Assembly: GCA_035566015.1 (NCBI GenBank)
Contig: DATMRS010000023.1
Location: 1-64,000 of the forward strand
DNA: 64,000 bases
Direction: 5' to 3'
From: DATMRS01 sp035566015
GTDB lineage: Bacteria; Pseudomonadota; Alphaproteobacteria; Sphingomonadales; Sphingomonadaceae
The position numbers and the translations under genes are program-made. Position 1 is the stretch's first letter. Every line of letters begins with the position of its first letter. Shown here piece after piece: positions 43,667 to 51,977 of this stretch. The notes below the pieces were generated by a model. That model saw nothing but the letters and a program-made list of their open reading frames with translations. It had not been told where the DNA came from and did not search any database.

Positions 43667-44263
43667 CTAGAGCAGCACCGCGACCACGCGGCGGTTCTCC
43701 GCCGCATGGGGATCGACATGGTCCAGCGGCCGCGTCGATCCGTAGCCGACGACGTCGATCCGCCCCTTCGCCACCCCGGCGGCGATCAGATAATCCGCGA
43801 CCGATTGGGCGCGGCGGCGCGACAGGTCCAGATTGGCGCTGGCCGATCCCGACGCATCGGTATGTCCTTCGATCCGCAGCCGGCGGGCCGACAGGCGCGG
43901 CGACACCAGCACCGCCGCGACATTGCCGAGCCGCGCGCGCGCCTCGGCGGTCAGGTCCGCCGAGCCGGGGGCGAAACTGACATGCAGGTCCACCGGCCGC
44001 CCTTCCGCCCGGCGCGCGACGGGCGCGGCATCGGACGTCGTCGCCCGCGTGAAGGTGAAGCCGCGCGTGGCGGAACTGCGCGGCTGTCCCTGTGCCGGCG
44101 CCGTCGTTTCAGGAGTCCCTCTATCATTGGCAGGCGCCGCGCAATCGGCGGTGAACTCGCACAGCAGTTCGGCCTGTTCCGTATCCGGTTGCTGCGCCTG
44201 CACCGGGACAACGGTCGCCAAGAGGCCTCCCAACACTCCCAAGCCGACGAACATCCTCATCAC
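43667..44263 (-). CDS. OmpA-family peptidoglycan-binding protein
   Basis: A 198-residue protein with a signal peptide (cleavage near VQA-Q at residue ~23), a low-complexity linker with two Cys (LLCEFTADCAA), and a C-terminal OmpA-like domain: VSFAPGSADLTAEARARL, RLRIEGHTDASGSASANLDLSRRRAQSV, and GYGSTRPL. The Asp of HTDASG and the Arg of LSRRRA are the residues that bind diaminopimelate in this family. It has no lipobox and no beta-barrel, so it is probably a periplasmic or membrane-tethered peptidoglycan binder. A CRP-like palindrome lies about 100 bp upstream. Confidence 0.88.
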   Translation of the reverse strand: MMRMFVGLGVLGGLLATVVPVQAQQPDTEQAELLCEFTADCAAPANDRGTPETTAPAQGQPRSSATRGFTFTRATTSDAAPVARRAEGRPVDLHVSFAPGSADLTAEARARLGNVAAVLVSPRLSARRLRIEGHTDASGSASANLDLSRRRAQSVADYLIAAGVAKGRIDVVGYGSTRPLDHVDPHAAENRRVVAVLL

Positions 44264-44360
44264 ACTCCCCCTTTTTTTCGATCGTCTCTGCCGTCAGCGG
44301 CTCCGTCGCATCAACGCGTTACCGAACCGTGAGCATCGATTAGCCCCGGCCCCCGCACCC

Positions 44361-44382
44361 GCCAGTGATCGTCATCACTGGC
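44361..44382. promoter_or_regulatory. Inverted repeat with CRP-like core
   Basis: GCCAGTGAT-CGTC-ATCACTGGC has perfect 9-bp arms. Its inner part AGTGA-N6-TCACT (44364-44379) keeps the GTGA-N6-TCAC core of CRP/FNR-family sites. It lies 100 bp upstream of the OmpA-like ATG and 23 bp after the acyl-CoA dehydrogenase stop, so it could also be a hairpin ending that transcript, though no T-run follows. Confidence 0.45.
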
Positions 44383-44404
44383 TGCAAATTTATCGAAGCG
44401 TCCC

Positions 44405-46198
44405 CTAGAAGGCGTCGGCCGGCAGCGCCATCAGGCTCTCCGCGCCGCCCTCGATCTTGCGGCGGAGCGCGCCGGCGTCAGGCATGATCCGTTCGGCAAA
44501 AAAGCGCGCGGTGACGAGCTTCGCCTCATGGAAGCCCTTGTCGCCCTCGGCCGCCGCGATCGCCGCGGCCGAGGCGCGCGCCATCTTGAGCCACATCAGG
44601 CCGAGCGCGACGATCCCGGTCAGCGTCATATAGCTATAGGCGGCGGCGCCCGCATTGTTCGGATTGTTCATCGCGTTCTGGACAAGCCACATCGTCGCCT
44701 TCTGCAACTCGCCATTGGCCTTTTCCAGCCGTTCGGCGAAGTCGGCGGTGGCCGGATCGGCCTTGCCGCCCTCCACCTCCTCACCCACCAGCTTGAAGAA
44801 GCGTTGGATGGCGCGGCCGCCGTCGCGCGGCAGCTTGCGGCCGACGAGGTCCATCGCCTGGATGCCGTTCGCGCCTTCGTAGATCATCGAGACGCGCGCA
44901 TCGCGGACATATTGCTCGACGCCCGTTTCGCGAATGTAGCCGTGGCCGCCGAACACCTGCTGCGCCTTGGTCGCGCATTCATAGCCCAGATCGGTGACAT
45001 AGCCCTTGATGACAGGGGTGAGCAGCGAAATCAGGTCGTCCGCCCGCTGGCGCTCATCCTCCGTCTCCGCCTTGTGCGACAGATCGACCTGCAACGCGCC
45101 CCACAGGCACAGCGCCCGCGCGCCCTCCAGCCCGGCCTTGCACTCCATCAGCATGCGGCGCACGTCGGGATGGACGAACAGCGGATCGGCCTTCTCGTCC
45201 GGCTCGGCAGGGCCGGTGAGCGCACGCCCCTGCCGCCGCTCGCGCGCGTAGTGGACGGCGTTCTGGTAGGCGATCTCGCCTTGCGCGAGCCCCTGCAGGC
45301 CGACGCCGAGGCGCGCGGCGTTCATCATGATGAACATTGCCGCGAGACCCTTGTTCGCCTCGCCCACAAGATAGCCGGTCGCCCCGTCATAGTTCATCAC
45401 GCAGGTCGCGTTGGCGTGAATCCCCATCTTCTCCTCGATCGAGCCGCAGGAGACGGCGTTGCGCGCGCCCAGCGACCCGTCCGCCTCGACGAGGATCTTG
45501 GGCACGATGAACAGTGAGATGCCCTTAACATTATCCGGCGCGCCGGCGATCTTCGCCAGCACCAGGTGGACGATATTCTCGGTCAGGTCCTGCTCGCCGG
45601 CCGAAATGAAAATCTTCGTGCCGGTGATCTTGTAGCTGCCGTCATCCTGCGGCACCGCCTTGGTGCGGATCAGGCCGAGATCGGTGCCGCAATGCGGCTC
45701 GGTGAGGTTCATCGTCCCGCCCCACTCGCCGGTCGCCATCTTCGGCACCCAAGTCGCCTGCTGCTCGGCGCTGCCCTTCGCCATGATCGCCGAGATCGCC
45801 CCCAGCGCGAGCTGGTTGTACATGGCGAAGCCCATGTTCGCGCTGATCAGATATTCCTCGAAGGCGGTCGAGACGACATGGGGCAGCGCCTGTCCGCCAT
45901 GCTCGGCCGGCGCGGCAAGCGTGGGCCAGCCCGCGTCGGTGAACGCCTTGTACGCCTCCTTGAAGCCCTTGGGCGTCGTCACCGATCCGTCGGCGTTGCG
46001 CGTGCAGCCTTCGGCATCGCCGCTCTGGTTGAGCGGGAAGAGCACCTCCTCGCAGAATTTGGCGCCCTCGGTCAGCACCGCCTCGACCATATCGGCGCCG
46101 GCATTCTCGAACCCGGGCAGATTGGCGTAGCGATCAAGGCCGACGACGGCGTCGAGCACGTAGCGCGTATCACGAAGAGGCGCGGCATAAGTCGGCAT
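44405..46198 (-). CDS. Acyl-CoA dehydrogenase, long form (DmdC/AcdA-like)
   Basis: A 597-residue FAD enzyme of the longer acyl-CoA dehydrogenase group with a C-terminal extra domain. The flavin/substrate segment is MNLTEPHCGTDLGLIRTKA; the region around YEGANGIQAMDLVGRKL carries the putative catalytic glutamate; the final ~120 residues match the extension in DmdC-type (3-methylthiopropionyl-CoA) and medium/long-chain enzymes. It introduces the alpha-beta double bond in beta-oxidation-type pathways. The substrate chain cannot be told from sequence. ATG 46198 lies 22 bp after the MerR gene, so the two are an operon, and the MerR protein probably controls it. Confidence 0.92.
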   Translation of the reverse strand: MPTYAAPLRDTRYVLDAVVGLDRYANLPGFENAGADMVEAVLTEGAKFCEEVLFPLNQSGDAEGCTRNADGSVTTPKGFKEAYKAFTDAGWPTLAAPAEHGGQALPHVVSTAFEEYLISANMGFAMYNQLALGAISAIMAKGSAEQQATWVPKMATGEWGGTMNLTEPHCGTDLGLIRTKAVPQDDGSYKITGTKIFISAGEQDLTENIVHLVLAKIAGAPDNVKGISLFIVPKILVEADGSLGARNAVSCGSIEEKMGIHANATCVMNYDGATGYLVGEANKGLAAMFIMMNAARLGVGLQGLAQGEIAYQNAVHYARERRQGRALTGPAEPDEKADPLFVHPDVRRMLMECKAGLEGARALCLWGALQVDLSHKAETEDERQRADDLISLLTPVIKGYVTDLGYECATKAQQVFGGHGYIRETGVEQYVRDARVSMIYEGANGIQAMDLVGRKLPRDGGRAIQRFFKLVGEEVEGGKADPATADFAERLEKANGELQKATMWLVQNAMNNPNNAGAAAYSYMTLTGIVALGLMWLKMARASAAAIAAAEGDKGFHEAKLVTARFFAERIMPDAGALRRKIEGGAESLMALPADAF

Positions 46199-46219
46199 GG
46201 GATACTCCTGGGTGAAGGA

Positions 46220-46639
46220 CTATGCGCGCCTGTCGAGCGTCTCGACCAGCGCGGTGAAATGTTCGAGTTCGTCGATCGCGGCGTCGACATCCTCGCGCTG
46301 CCTTTTCAGAAAGGCGATCCTCTCCCGGCATTTCTCGATCGCCGCCCGGCGTTGCACCGCGGAGGCGTCACCGATATCGTACAGATCGATCATCTCGCGA
46401 ATGTCGGCAAGGCTGAATCCCACCCGCTTCGCGCGCAATATCCAGACGAGCCGCGCGCGGTCGCGCCGTGAATAGATACGAGCCAGCCCAAGCCGCTCGG
46501 GCGCGATCAGCCCCTCATCCTCGTAGAAACGCAACGCGCGCGCGGTGATGCCGAACTCCTCGGCCAGATCGGAAATGCTGAACTTTTCCCGATTGCGCGC
46601 GTCCGGCATGTCGATGGCGGCTTGGACGAGCGGTGACAT
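46220..46639 (-). CDS. MerR-family regulator (LiuR-like)
   Basis: About 139 residues: winged helix FSISDLAEEFGITARALRFYEDEGLIAPERLGLARIYSRRDRARL, then a helical dimerisation part with coiled coil ECRERIAFLKRQREDVDAAIDELEHF. No metal-binding Cys cluster is present, as in the LiuR/fatty-acid-degradation group of MerR proteins. The start is uncertain: GTG 46663 and ATG 46609 are also possible and none has a clear ribosome site; ATG 46639 is used. It precedes the acyl-CoA dehydrogenase gene on the same strand. Confidence 0.85.
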   Translation of the reverse strand: MSPLVQAAIDMPDARNREKFSISDLAEEFGITARALRFYEDEGLIAPERLGLARIYSRRDRARLVWILRAKRVGFSLADIREMIDLYDIGDASAVQRRAAIEKCRERIAFLKRQREDVDAAIDELEHFTALVETLDRRA

Positions 46640-46688
46640 GCCCGCACTGTAATTGCCGTTCACGTCAGCATCAACAGCGGCGGCCGGA

Positions 46689-47051
46689 TCATCGCTCGTC
46701 CACCAGCGCGCCGTCCTTCAGCACGCGATAGAAGCAGGAGCGCGCGCCCGTGTGGCAGGCGGGCCCGGCCGGATCGGCCTTCACCCACAAGGCGTCCTGA
46801 TCGCAATCGATGCGCAGTTCACGTACCTTCAGCACATTGCCCGACGATTCGCCCTTCTTCCACAGTCGCCCGCGCGAGCGCGACCAGAACCAGGCATCGC
46901 CGCTCTCGATCGTCCGGGCCACCGCGTCGGCATTCATGTGTGCCACCATCAGCAATTCGCCCGTCGCCGCATCGGTAACTACAGCGGTGACGAGGCCGTT
47001 CGCATCATACGCCGGATCGAGCCGGCTGCTGTTTTCACGCCTTTGATCCAT
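46689..47051 (-). CDS. hisI: Phosphoribosyl-AMP cyclohydrolase
   Basis: A 120-residue stand-alone HisI, third step of histidine synthesis: opening of the purine ring of phosphoribosyl-AMP. The conserved core is WFWSRSRGRLWKKGESSGN and the metal-binding Asp/Cys stretch DCDQDALWV then ACHTGARSCFYR. No HisE domain is fused, as usual in alphaproteobacteria. Other his genes are not in view. It is divergent from purF (119 bp between starts) and lies upstream of the MerR and acyl-CoA dehydrogenase genes on the same strand. Confidence 0.96.
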   Translation of the reverse strand: MDQRRENSSRLDPAYDANGLVTAVVTDAATGELLMVAHMNADAVARTIESGDAWFWSRSRGRLWKKGESSGNVLKVRELRIDCDQDALWVKADPAGPACHTGARSCFYRVLKDGALVDER

Positions 47052-47170
47052 GGTTTATCCATGGTCCTTGAAAGCCTTGGCGACAAGATGCGGAATGCAT
47101 CGTGACAAAAGGGCGACAAATCCCGCAAGGCTTCCTATATGCGCGGCATCCAGCCACGGCGGGTTCCCAC

Positions 47171-48643
47171 ATGCTCACCACCAATCCGTTTGATTCCGAC
47201 TCGAGTGGAGACACGCTCCACGAAGAATGCGGCGTTTTCGGCATCTGGGATGCCGACACCGCGGCGGCGATGGTCGCCCTTGGCCTTCATGCGCTCCAGC
47301 ATCGCGGCCAGGAGGCCGCCGGCATCACGAGCTGGGACGGGCGCCAGTTCCACACGCATCGCGCGATGGGTCATGTCGCCGGCAATTTCGACAAGCCCGA
47401 TGTGATCGACATGCTGCCCGGCCGCGCTGCCTGCGGCCATGTGCGCTACTCCACGACGGGCGAGACGGCGCTGCGTAATGTCCAGCCTCTGTTCGCCGAG
47501 CTGGCGTCAGGCGGCTTCGCGGTGGCCCATAACGGCAATATCTCGAACGCGGCCCGGCTCCGCCGCACGCTGATCCAGCGCGGTTCGATCTTCCAGTCGA
47601 CCAGCGACACCGAGACGATCATCCATCTCGTCGCCACCTCCAGCTACCGGACGCTGCTCGACAAGTTCATCGACGCGCTGAAACAACTCGAAGGCGCCTA
47701 TTCGCTGATCTGCCTGACGCCCGAGGGCATGATCGCCTGCCGCGATCCGCTGGGCATCCGGCCGCTCGTCATGGGCAAGGTCGGCGAATCGTACATCGTC
47801 GCCTCCGAAACGGTGGCGCTCGACGTGGTCGGCGCCAAATATCTGCGCGATATCGAGCCCGGTGAGCTTGTCATCATCTCCGATCGCGGTGTGCGGTCGC
47901 ATCGCCCCTTCGCGCCCGTCAGCCCCCGCCCCTGCGTTTTCGAGCAAGTCTATTTCGCCCGGCCCGACTCGATCGTCGACGGATCGTCGGTCTATTCGGT
48001 CCGCAAGCGGATCGGCGCGGAACTGGCGATCGAAAGCCCAGTGGAGGCCGACCTCACTATCCCCGTGCCCGATTCGGGCGTGCCCGCCGCGATCGGCTAC
48101 GCCCAGCAGTCGGGCATCCCGTTCGAGCTAGGCATCATCCGCTCGCATTATGTGGGGCGCACCTTCATCCAGCCGGGCGATCAGGTCCGCCATCTCGGCG
48201 TCAAGCTGAAGCACAACGCCAATCGTGCGCTGATCGACGGCAAGCGCCTCGTCCTCATCGACGATTCGATCGTGCGCGGCACGACCAGCGTGAAGATCCT
48301 CCAGATGCTGCGCGAGGCGGGCGCCGCCGAGGTGCATCTACGCATCGCCAGCCCGCCGACGCGCCATAGCTGTTTCTACGGCGTCGACACGCCCGAGCGG
48401 GCGAAGCTGCTCGCCGCGCAGATGACGGTGGCGGAAATGGCCAATTATATCGGCGCCGACAGCCTCGCCTTCATCTCGGTCGACGGCCTTTATCGCGCGC
48501 TGGGTGAGCCCGGCCGCGATGCCGAGCGGCCGCATTATTGCGATGCCTGCTTCACCGGCGACTATCCGACCCGCCTCACCGATCATGAGGATATCGCGCC
48601 GGCCGACCAGCTTGCACTGCTCGCCGAGCGCGTCGTCGTCTAG
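47171..48643 (+). CDS. purF: Amidophosphoribosyltransferase (PurF)
   Basis: About 490 residues. First committed step of purine synthesis: transfer of glutamine amide nitrogen to PRPP. The N-terminal glutaminase nucleophile is C20 in EECGVFGIWD, preceded by a propeptide that is normally removed. The phosphoribosyltransferase PRPP loop is VLIDDSIVRGTTS. The start ATG 47171 gives a normal propeptide; the frame extends upstream to GTG 47102. The C-terminal part has Cys residues (SCFYG, YCDACFTG) consistent with the iron-sulfur type of PurF found in Bacillus. Confidence 0.97.
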   Translation: MLTTNPFDSDSSGDTLHEECGVFGIWDADTAAAMVALGLHALQHRGQEAAGITSWDGRQFHTHRAMGHVAGNFDKPDVIDMLPGRAACGHVRYSTTGETALRNVQPLFAELASGGFAVAHNGNISNAARLRRTLIQRGSIFQSTSDTETIIHLVATSSYRTLLDKFIDALKQLEGAYSLICLTPEGMIACRDPLGIRPLVMGKVGESYIVASETVALDVVGAKYLRDIEPGELVIISDRGVRSHRPFAPVSPRPCVFEQVYFARPDSIVDGSSVYSVRKRIGAELAIESPVEADLTIPVPDSGVPAAIGYAQQSGIPFELGIIRSHYVGRTFIQPGDQVRHLGVKLKHNANRALIDGKRLVLIDDSIVRGTTSVKILQMLREAGAAEVHLRIASPPTRHSCFYGVDTPERAKLLAAQMTVAEMANYIGADSLAFISVDGLYRALGEPGRDAERPHYCDACFTGDYPTRLTDHEDIAPADQLALLAERVVV

Positions 48644-48649
48644 CCAGAC

Positions 48650-48681
48650 GCCTTACACGAACCAAGCCTTACACGAACCAA
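48650..48681. repeat. Perfect 16-bp tandem duplication between purF and the SDR gene
   Basis: GCCTTACACGAACCAA occurs twice with no spacer (48650-48665 and 48666-48681), between the purF stop and the SDR start. It looks like a recent slippage duplication, though paired binding sites cannot be excluded. Confidence 0.8.
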
Positions 48682-48712
48682 AACGTATCTCGTTCAGGGA
48701 ATTCCGATAAGC

Positions 48713-49435
48713 ATGACCGACAGACCTCTGGAAGGCCGGCTGGCGCTCGTCACCGGCGCATCGCGCGGCATCGGCGCGGCGACGGCGGAAACGCTCGGCA
48801 AGGCCGGCGCTCATGTGGTGCTGACCGCGCGCACCTCCGGTGGGCTGGAGGAGGTCGAGGAGCGTATACACGCCGCCGGCGGCACCGCAACGATCGCGCC
48901 GATGGACCTGGCCGACGGCGACAGCATCGGCCGGCTCGCCGCCGCGATGGCCGATCGCTGGAAGGCGCTCGACATTCTCGTGCTCAATGCCGCAATGCTC
49001 GGCTCGCTGAGTCCGGTGCCCGCGATCGATCCAAAAGAATTCGCGCGGCTCATCACGCTCAACATCTCGGCGCAGCAGGCGCTGATCGCGGCCTTCGATC
49101 CGATGCTGCGGGCGAGCGACAAGGCGCGCATCATCGCGCTCACCTCCACCGTCGCCGCCGAGCCCCGCGCTTATTGGGGCGCCTATGGCGCGTCGAAGGC
49201 GGCACTGGAAACACTGATGCTTGCTTATGCCGAGGAAATGCGCGCGATCGGCAATATCCGCGTCGCTATCGTCAATCCCGGCGCCACCGCTACACGGATG
49301 CGCGCGCTCGCTTATCCCGGCGAGGATCAGACGCAACTCCGCCAGCCCGCCGATGTGGCCGAGGCGCTGCTATCTTTGTTGTGTAAGGATTTCCCGACCG
49401 GCGCGCGCCTGCGTGTCGGCGAAGAGGGATTGTAA
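48713..49435 (+). CDS. Short-chain dehydrogenase/reductase
   Basis: A 240-residue classical SDR. NAD(P) motif TGASRGIG at ~14-21, the LNAAM stretch in place of NNAG, catalytic Ser in ALTSTVA and Tyr-Lys in YGASK. PGATATRMRA follows as in oxidoreductases acting on carbonyl substrates. Arg and Asp/Arg residues after strand 2 (TARTSGG) suggest NADPH. The substrate is unknown. It lies 70 bp after purF on the same strand and may share its transcript. Confidence 0.92.
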   Translation: MTDRPLEGRLALVTGASRGIGAATAETLGKAGAHVVLTARTSGGLEEVEERIHAAGGTATIAPMDLADGDSIGRLAAAMADRWKALDILVLNAAMLGSLSPVPAIDPKEFARLITLNISAQQALIAAFDPMLRASDKARIIALTSTVAAEPRAYWGAYGASKAALETLMLAYAEEMRAIGNIRVAIVNPGATATRMRALAYPGEDQTQLRQPADVAEALLSLLCKDFPTGARLRVGEEGL

Positions 49436-49564
49436 GGATCAACAAGCTCGCGGCTTTCACAGGGCTAGCGGCCGACCCAAAGAGACCTTGGCCCGAACGT
49501 TAACCATCAGAGAATACGCAACTTTAGGCCGTCGCCATCCAGCGCATCCGTCTCAATCTCACCC

Positions 49565-49600
49565 CGTAATTCCGGCGAAAACCGAAATCCATGGACAGCG
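49565..49600. repeat. REP-like half element (copy 2, degenerate)
   Basis: TTCCGGCGAAAACCGAAATCC followed by ATGGAC resembles the left half of the repeats at 35077 and 55661. Only one hairpin is present, with an imperfect stem. Confidence 0.5.
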
Positions 49601-49644
49601 AGACGCTCCGCAAGAAAGCGAGCCCTACTAAACGGCGCTCCGCC

Positions 49645-50922
49645 CTAGCGCACCTTCTCCAGTGTCACCTGCGCGACATCGATGCCGTGGCCGCGAAAAC
49701 CACCTTCGCAATACATCAGATAATAGCGCCAGAGCCGGTTGAATGCGGGATCGAACCCGGCCGGCAGCCGCTCCTCTCTGGCCGCGACGTCGAACAGGGC
49801 GCGCCAGCGACGCAGCGTTTCGGCATAATGAAGACCGAAGCCCCGCCGGTCGCGCCATGCCAACCCCGCCGTCTCGGCCGCCGCGCGGAAGCGGCTTTCG
49901 GACAGCAGCATGCCGCCGGGGAAGACATAGGTCTGAATAAAATCGGCGCTGGCCGCATAGGAGGCGAAGATCGCATCGTCGATCGCGATATACTGGATCG
50001 CCGCCCGCCCGCCCGGCTTCAGAACGCGCGCGATCGCGGCCATATAGTCGCGCCAATAGGCTTGGCCCACCGCCTCGACCATTTCGACGCTCGCCACCGC
50101 ATCGAATTGGCCTTCGACGTCGCGATAATCGACAAGCTCAATCGACACCCGATCGGCATGCCCCGCCTTCGCCAGCCTTTCCTCGGCATAGGCCTTCTGC
50201 TCGGCGGACAGGGTGATGCCGACCACCTCGACACCATAGTCGCGCGTCGCGATCTCGGCGAGGCCGCCCCAGCCGCAGCCTATCTCCAGCAGCCGCTGTC
50301 CCGGCAGCAGCGCCAGGCGATCGAGCAACGCGCGCACCTTGCGCTCTTGCGCGGCGGCAAGCGGCTCCGCTTCGTCGATCGGCTCGGCGAACAGCGCGCT
50401 CGAATAGCTCATCGTCGGATCGAGCCAGGCGGCGTAGAAATCGTTGCCGAGATCGTAATGGAAAGCGATGTTGCGCCGGGCGCCCTTGCGGCTGTTGCGC
50501 CGGAAGGCATGGGCAAGGCGATTGGCGAGCCGCGCCGCCCCCTTCGCCCGCGCCGCGCCGCCCAGCGTCCGCCGATTGAGCATGAACAGTTCGAACAGCG
50601 CGACCGGATTGGGGCTCGACCATTCGCCCTCAGCCCAGCCACGATACCAACCCACCGAGCCAGTGGTCATCAGCCGCAGCAGCGGTCGCCAGCTATGCAG
50701 CTCGACGATCGGTAGCGGCCCCGGCGCGATGCCGCCCAGCAGGCGGCGGGTGCCGTCGGGCAGGATCGCATCAATCGCGCCCGCCGCCAATCCGCGATCG
50801 ATCCGATCGAGCAAGCGGTGAAAACCCGGCGCGACGAGCCTCGCAAGCCGGCCCGCCCCGGTGGCGAAACCGCGATCGGCCGTGACGAGATGCTGCCCCC
50901 GCACAGGCGGATAGCCGCCCAT
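49645..50922 (-). CDS. cfa: Cyclopropane-fatty-acyl-phospholipid synthase
   Basis: A 425-residue SAM-dependent methyltransferase that adds a methylene bridge to unsaturated acyl chains of membrane lipids. The SAM motif is LLEIGCGWGGLAEIA, preceded by NIAFHYDLGNDFYAAWLDPTMSYSSA, which is diagnostic of CFA synthases. The N-terminal domain present in E. coli Cfa is also here. ATG 50922 has GGGGGAG upstream and lies 20 bp after korB, so transcription from the kor promoter is likely. Confidence 0.94.
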   Translation of the reverse strand: MGGYPPVRGQHLVTADRGFATGAGRLARLVAPGFHRLLDRIDRGLAAGAIDAILPDGTRRLLGGIAPGPLPIVELHSWRPLLRLMTTGSVGWYRGWAEGEWSSPNPVALFELFMLNRRTLGGAARAKGAARLANRLAHAFRRNSRKGARRNIAFHYDLGNDFYAAWLDPTMSYSSALFAEPIDEAEPLAAAQERKVRALLDRLALLPGQRLLEIGCGWGGLAEIATRDYGVEVVGITLSAEQKAYAEERLAKAGHADRVSIELVDYRDVEGQFDAVASVEMVEAVGQAYWRDYMAAIARVLKPGGRAAIQYIAIDDAIFASYAASADFIQTYVFPGGMLLSESRFRAAAETAGLAWRDRRGFGLHYAETLRRWRALFDVAAREERLPAGFDPAFNRLWRYYLMYCEGGFRGHGIDVAQVTLEKVR

Positions 50923-50942
50923 CCGCTCCCCCTGCGGTCGTT

Positions 50943-51977
50943 TCAGATCACATGCGGCTGCTTTTCGACCTGCCAGGTCTGCCCCTTCGAGATCAGCGCC
51001 TGGAGATCGGCCGTCTTGCCCTTCGCCGCTTCCGCATTCTGGGCGACGACCGCGCTGTCAAAGGTGGGACGCGGATCATTGTAGATCACGCCCAGCGCCA
51101 TCGGTTGACCACGCTGCGGGCTGAGATCGATCAGCATGCGGGCTATGCCGGGATTGGTCTGGTCGTGCCGGATCACGCCGGCCGCCTCCCAGTTCCCATC
51201 CACCACGTCGACGACGTGGAGGCGCAGGTCGCTCTTGTCGAGCGCCAGCCCCTTCGTGCCGTTGGCGAACAGCATCGGCTCGCCATGCTCGAGCCATATC
51301 TGGTTGTCGGGCGCGGCCTTCTTGTCGGTGAAGCCGGCGAACACGTCGTCATTATAGACGATGCAGTTCTGGAATATCTCGACGAAGCTCGCGCCCTTGT
51401 GCGCGTGCGCGGCCTTAAGCACGTCGGGCAGCTTCTTGTGCGTGTCGATGCCCCGCGCGATGAAGCGCGCGCCCGATCCTTGGGCGAAGGCGCAGGGGCT
51501 CGCCGGCCGGTCGACCGATCCGAACGGCGTCGAGGGCGAGCGCGTGCCCGCCCGGCTGGTGGGCGAATATTGGCCCTTGGTCAGCCCGTAAATCTCGTTG
51601 TTGAACAACAGTATCTGGCAGTCGAGATTGCGGCGCAGCAGGTGCATCGTATGGTTGCCGCCGATCGACAGCGCGTCGCCGTCGCCAGTGATGATCCATA
51701 CGTCGAGTTCGGGATTGGCGAGCTTCACCCCCGTCGCGATCGCCGGCGCGCGGCCGTGGATCGTGTGGAAGCCGTAGGTTTCCATATAATAAGGAAAGCG
51801 CGAGGAGCAGCCGATGCCCGACACGAACACGGTATTTTCCGGCCGCACGCCCAGTTCGGGGAGCGTGCGTTGCACCGCTTTCAGGATCGCATAGTCGCCG
51901 CAGCCGGGGCACCAGCGAACTTCCTGGTCGCTCTCCCAATCTTTCGGCGTGGTCTTCAGCGTCGTCATCTCGTTCAT
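50943..51977 (-). CDS. korB: 2-oxoacid:ferredoxin oxidoreductase, beta subunit
   Basis: A 344-residue thiamine-diphosphate subunit. It has the CPGCGDYAIL cysteine pair near the N-terminus, the GIGCSSRFPYY and GRAPAIATGVKLANP regions and the TPP/Mg motif GDGDALSIGGNH, as in 2-oxoglutarate:ferredoxin oxidoreductases. Oxidative decarboxylation of 2-oxoglutarate (or another 2-oxoacid) to the CoA thioester, with electrons to ferredoxin, is expected. ATG 51977 overlaps the alpha-subunit stop by four bases (ATGA). Specificity for 2-oxoglutarate is assumed from the family. Confidence 0.92.
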   Translation of the reverse strand: MNEMTTLKTTPKDWESDQEVRWCPGCGDYAILKAVQRTLPELGVRPENTVFVSGIGCSSRFPYYMETYGFHTIHGRAPAIATGVKLANPELDVWIITGDGDALSIGGNHTMHLLRRNLDCQILLFNNEIYGLTKGQYSPTSRAGTRSPSTPFGSVDRPASPCAFAQGSGARFIARGIDTHKKLPDVLKAAHAHKGASFVEIFQNCIVYNDDVFAGFTDKKAAPDNQIWLEHGEPMLFANGTKGLALDKSDLRLHVVDVVDGNWEAAGVIRHDQTNPGIARMLIDLSPQRGQPMALGVIYNDPRPTFDSAVVAQNAEAAKGKTADLQALISKGQTWQVEKQPHVI

